DNA of 64,000 nt from Bacteroidales bacterium (GTDB taxonomy: Bacteria; Bacteroidota; Bacteroidia; Bacteroidales; UBA7332): positions 1 to 64,000 of the forward strand of contig JAQTZA010000004.1 in assembly GCA_028687995.1 (NCBI GenBank), in the 5' to 3' direction. The notes beneath the pieces were generated by a model, which was not told the DNA's origin, did not search any database, and saw only the letters and a program-made list of their open reading frames with translations. The position numbers were made by a program, and so were the translations under genes. Below, piece by piece: positions 62,739 to 64,000 of the stretch. Each line of letters begins with the position of its first letter. Positions within the stretch are counted from its first letter, which is position 1.

Positions 62739-63206
62739 TTACTTGAATCTGATTAAATATTTACAATTTTTTATTTCTTCATACGTAAAGGTCTGATCTA
62801 TTTCGACCTCTTTTTTGCGCTTTTCGCCCTCTACTTTTAGTTTAGTAGGGATACCAACGGTAAACGATTGTTCATCGGCTTTACGAAGAATACCAATAAT
62901 CTTTTTACCGTTTTTGGTGAGCACTTCCACCTCGTTATCTATGTTTTTTTGATACTGACGCAATACTTTGAAAGGCGATGTAACTCCGGCAGATCCCACT
63001 TCGAGCTCGTAATCCTCAATCTCTCTATCTATTTGAGATTCAATATACTTACTCAACACAATGCACTCTTCGATATCAACACCCTCTTCATTGTCGATTT
63101 CCACCACAATGACATTGCCAGGTCGTACCATTACATCTACCAAAAAACTTTCTGATTCAGAGAGTCCTTTTTCAACAATTTCTACGACAACGTTTTTACT
63201 AATCAT
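62739..63206 (-). CDS. rimP: Ribosome maturation factor RimP
   Basis: A 155-residue RimP, needed for maturation of the 30S subunit. The N-terminal domain has the VDVMVRPGNVIVVEID and IEECIVLSKYIES segments, with ELEVGSAGVTSPFKV typical of the family. The C-terminal Sm-like domain follows. First gene of the rimP-nusA-infB operon; nusA begins 1 bp after it. Confidence 0.95.
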   Translation of the reverse strand: MISKNVVVEIVEKGLSESESFLVDVMVRPGNVIVVEIDNEEGVDIEECIVLSKYIESQIDREIEDYELEVGSAGVTSPFKVLRQYQKNIDNEVEVLTKNGKKIIGILRKADEQSFTVGIPTKLKVEGEKRKKEVEIDQTFTYEEIKNCKYLIRFK

Positions 63207-63235
63207 TTCTTCTCCATTGAGGTTTAAGAATGAAA

Positions 63236-63258
63236 GAAGGGGGCTACCAGCCCCCTTC
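63236..63258 (-). promoter_or_regulatory. GC-rich hairpin in the rimP leader
   Basis: The perfect 10-bp arms GAAGGGGGCT and AGCCCCCTTC enclose a 3-nt loop. It lies between the promoter and the rimP start, at about position +13 of the predicted transcript. No real U-run follows, so it is a leader structure or weak attenuator rather than a full terminator. Confidence 0.7.
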
Positions 63259-63277
63259 CCATCCTTTAATTCGGTGG

Positions 63278-63309
63278 CAAAGATACGAATAATTCGTTTA
63301 TTACCAAAA
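63278..63309 (-). promoter_or_regulatory. Consensus promoter of rimP-nusA-infB
   Basis: On the minus strand TTTTG (63305-63309) and TATCTTTG (63278-63285) are separated by 19 nt, the spacing expected for the primary sigma factor of Bacteroidota. This is the best full promoter match in the window. 63310-63423 shows nothing else. Confidence 0.8.
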
Positions 63310-63423
63310 GATTCTGTAAAATTTTCAGGTTAACTAACTTATTAGGGACAACAAATATCTTCTTTAAATTTATCCGAATTTTATCATTCTTCGAATTTTA
63401 AGAGAATTCTTTGTCTAATATAT

Positions 63424-64000
63424 CTATTTTAATAGACTTCTTTTATTCACTTTTTCAAGAACAGAGATTTGATTGATTGCAATTTGATTTAACTTAATTA
63501 ACCTATCACTTTGCGAAAGACCTTCATGGATAAATATCGCATTGATGTTCTCCATATTCGACAAACAAATCAGCTCATTAATTGAAGCATAATCACGTAT
63601 ATTTCCTTGTAGATGGGCATTTTCATCTCTCCATTCCTTTGCTGTTTTGCCAAATAAAGCCATATTTAAAACATCTGCTTCATTGGCATACAAAATGGAT
63701 GTTTGAATGGGTGTTAATTTATCTGGTATTAAGTTTCTTTTTATAGCATCTGTGTGAATTCGGTAGTTGATCTTGGCAAGCTCACGTTTTGCAGACCAAC
63801 CGATAAGCTTTTGCTCATCTTCTTTTAGTCGTTGAAATTCTTCAATTAAATATATTTTAAATAATACACTTATGGCTGAGCCAAATTCAAAAGCTATATC
63901 TTTGTGAGCATAGGTTCCACCATACTTACCTTTTCTCACCATTAGACCAATAGCTGAGGTTTTTTCAACCCATTCCGAAGCACTTAACACAAAACTTGGC
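63424..64000 (-). CDS. KilA-N-domain protein, truncated by window edge
   Basis: At least 192 residues. The N-terminal part has the KilA-N signature ASEWVEKTSAIGLMVRKGKY, then YGGTYAHKDIAFEFGSAIS and YLIEEFQRLKEDEQ. KilA-N is a putative DNA-binding domain of phage and accessory genes. The frame stays open to the right edge (codons before GTG 63990 read P-S-F), so the true start lies outside the window. The C-terminal half (about 100 residues) is not recognised in detail. Confidence 0.82.
   Translation of the reverse strand, partial: PSFVLSASEWVEKTSAIGLMVRKGKYGGTYAHKDIAFEFGSAISVLFKIYLIEEFQRLKEDEQKLIGWSAKRELAKINYRIHTDAIKRNLIPDKLTPIQTSILYANEADVLNMALFGKTAKEWRDENAHLQGNIRDYASINELICLSNMENINAIFIHEGLSQSDRLIKLNQIAINQISVLEKVNKRSLLK

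Overview
The window looks like a chromosomal segment of a Bacteroidota bacterium, most likely a member of the Bacteroidales. The evidence is the repeated -7 promoter box TAnnTTTG (some with an upstream TTTG-type -33 element), the lack of obvious Shine-Dalgarno sequences, three proteins ending in a type IX secretion (T9SS) sorting domain, many small outer-membrane barrels and lipoproteins, and a PASTA protein-rluD-ddl-acyltransferase gene order. The species cannot be named from the sequence. Where a -7 box lies inside the longest open frame, I used it to choose a later start (hpt, the THUMP-like methyltransferase, putA, the sensor kinase).

1-25.9 kb is mostly housekeeping: tRNA-Ser(UGA), a secreted thioredoxin, a GNAT acetyltransferase, birA, a Crp/Fnr regulator, the PASTA-rluD-ddl-acyltransferase operon, rpmH and efp (divergent), a rhomboid protease, a SemiSWEET sugar transporter, pepD, a flippase-like membrane protein, ksgA, a DUF349 protein, nspC, a UvrD/PcrA helicase, superoxide dismutase, a DnaQ-like exonuclease, proC, a PAP2 phosphatase, pgeF, obg, adk and hpt. 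Many units end in clear hairpin terminators.

26-44.5 kb is a cell-surface region: a large T9SS endonuclease I, a five-unit 41-bp tandem repeat, a truncated haemoglobin with an inverted repeat just before its start codon, a DbpA-like RNA helicase, and a long minus-strand run of exported proteins (two T9SS cargo proteins, beta-barrels, a lipoprotein). This run sits directly downstream of a TPR sensor kinase/LuxR response regulator pair. Two of its promoters carry the same 20-bp operator exactly 20 nt upstream of an identical -7 box, which makes a local regulon likely. An arylsulfate sulfotransferase with an internally placed T9SS-like domain follows on the plus strand.

44.6-53.5 kb holds a V4R-domain protein, a cobalamin riboswitch followed by btuC- and btuD-like transporter genes, a DUF3108 protein, putA (bifunctional proline catabolism) and a THUMP-like methyltransferase.

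53.5-58.3 kb is an AT-rich accessory island: a 21-bp degenerate repeat array, two tandem ORF6N genes (the second broken by one in-frame stop next to a perfect palindrome), and four small exported proteins. The intergenic sequences are repeated and foldable, one gene ends inside such a repeat, and another gene is tightly flanked by a 15-bp inverted repeat. This island and the shared operator are the least conventional parts of the window.

58.4-64 kb returns to core genes, the rimP-nusA-infB operon with a textbook promoter and a leader hairpin, and ends in a KilA-N protein cut by the window edge.
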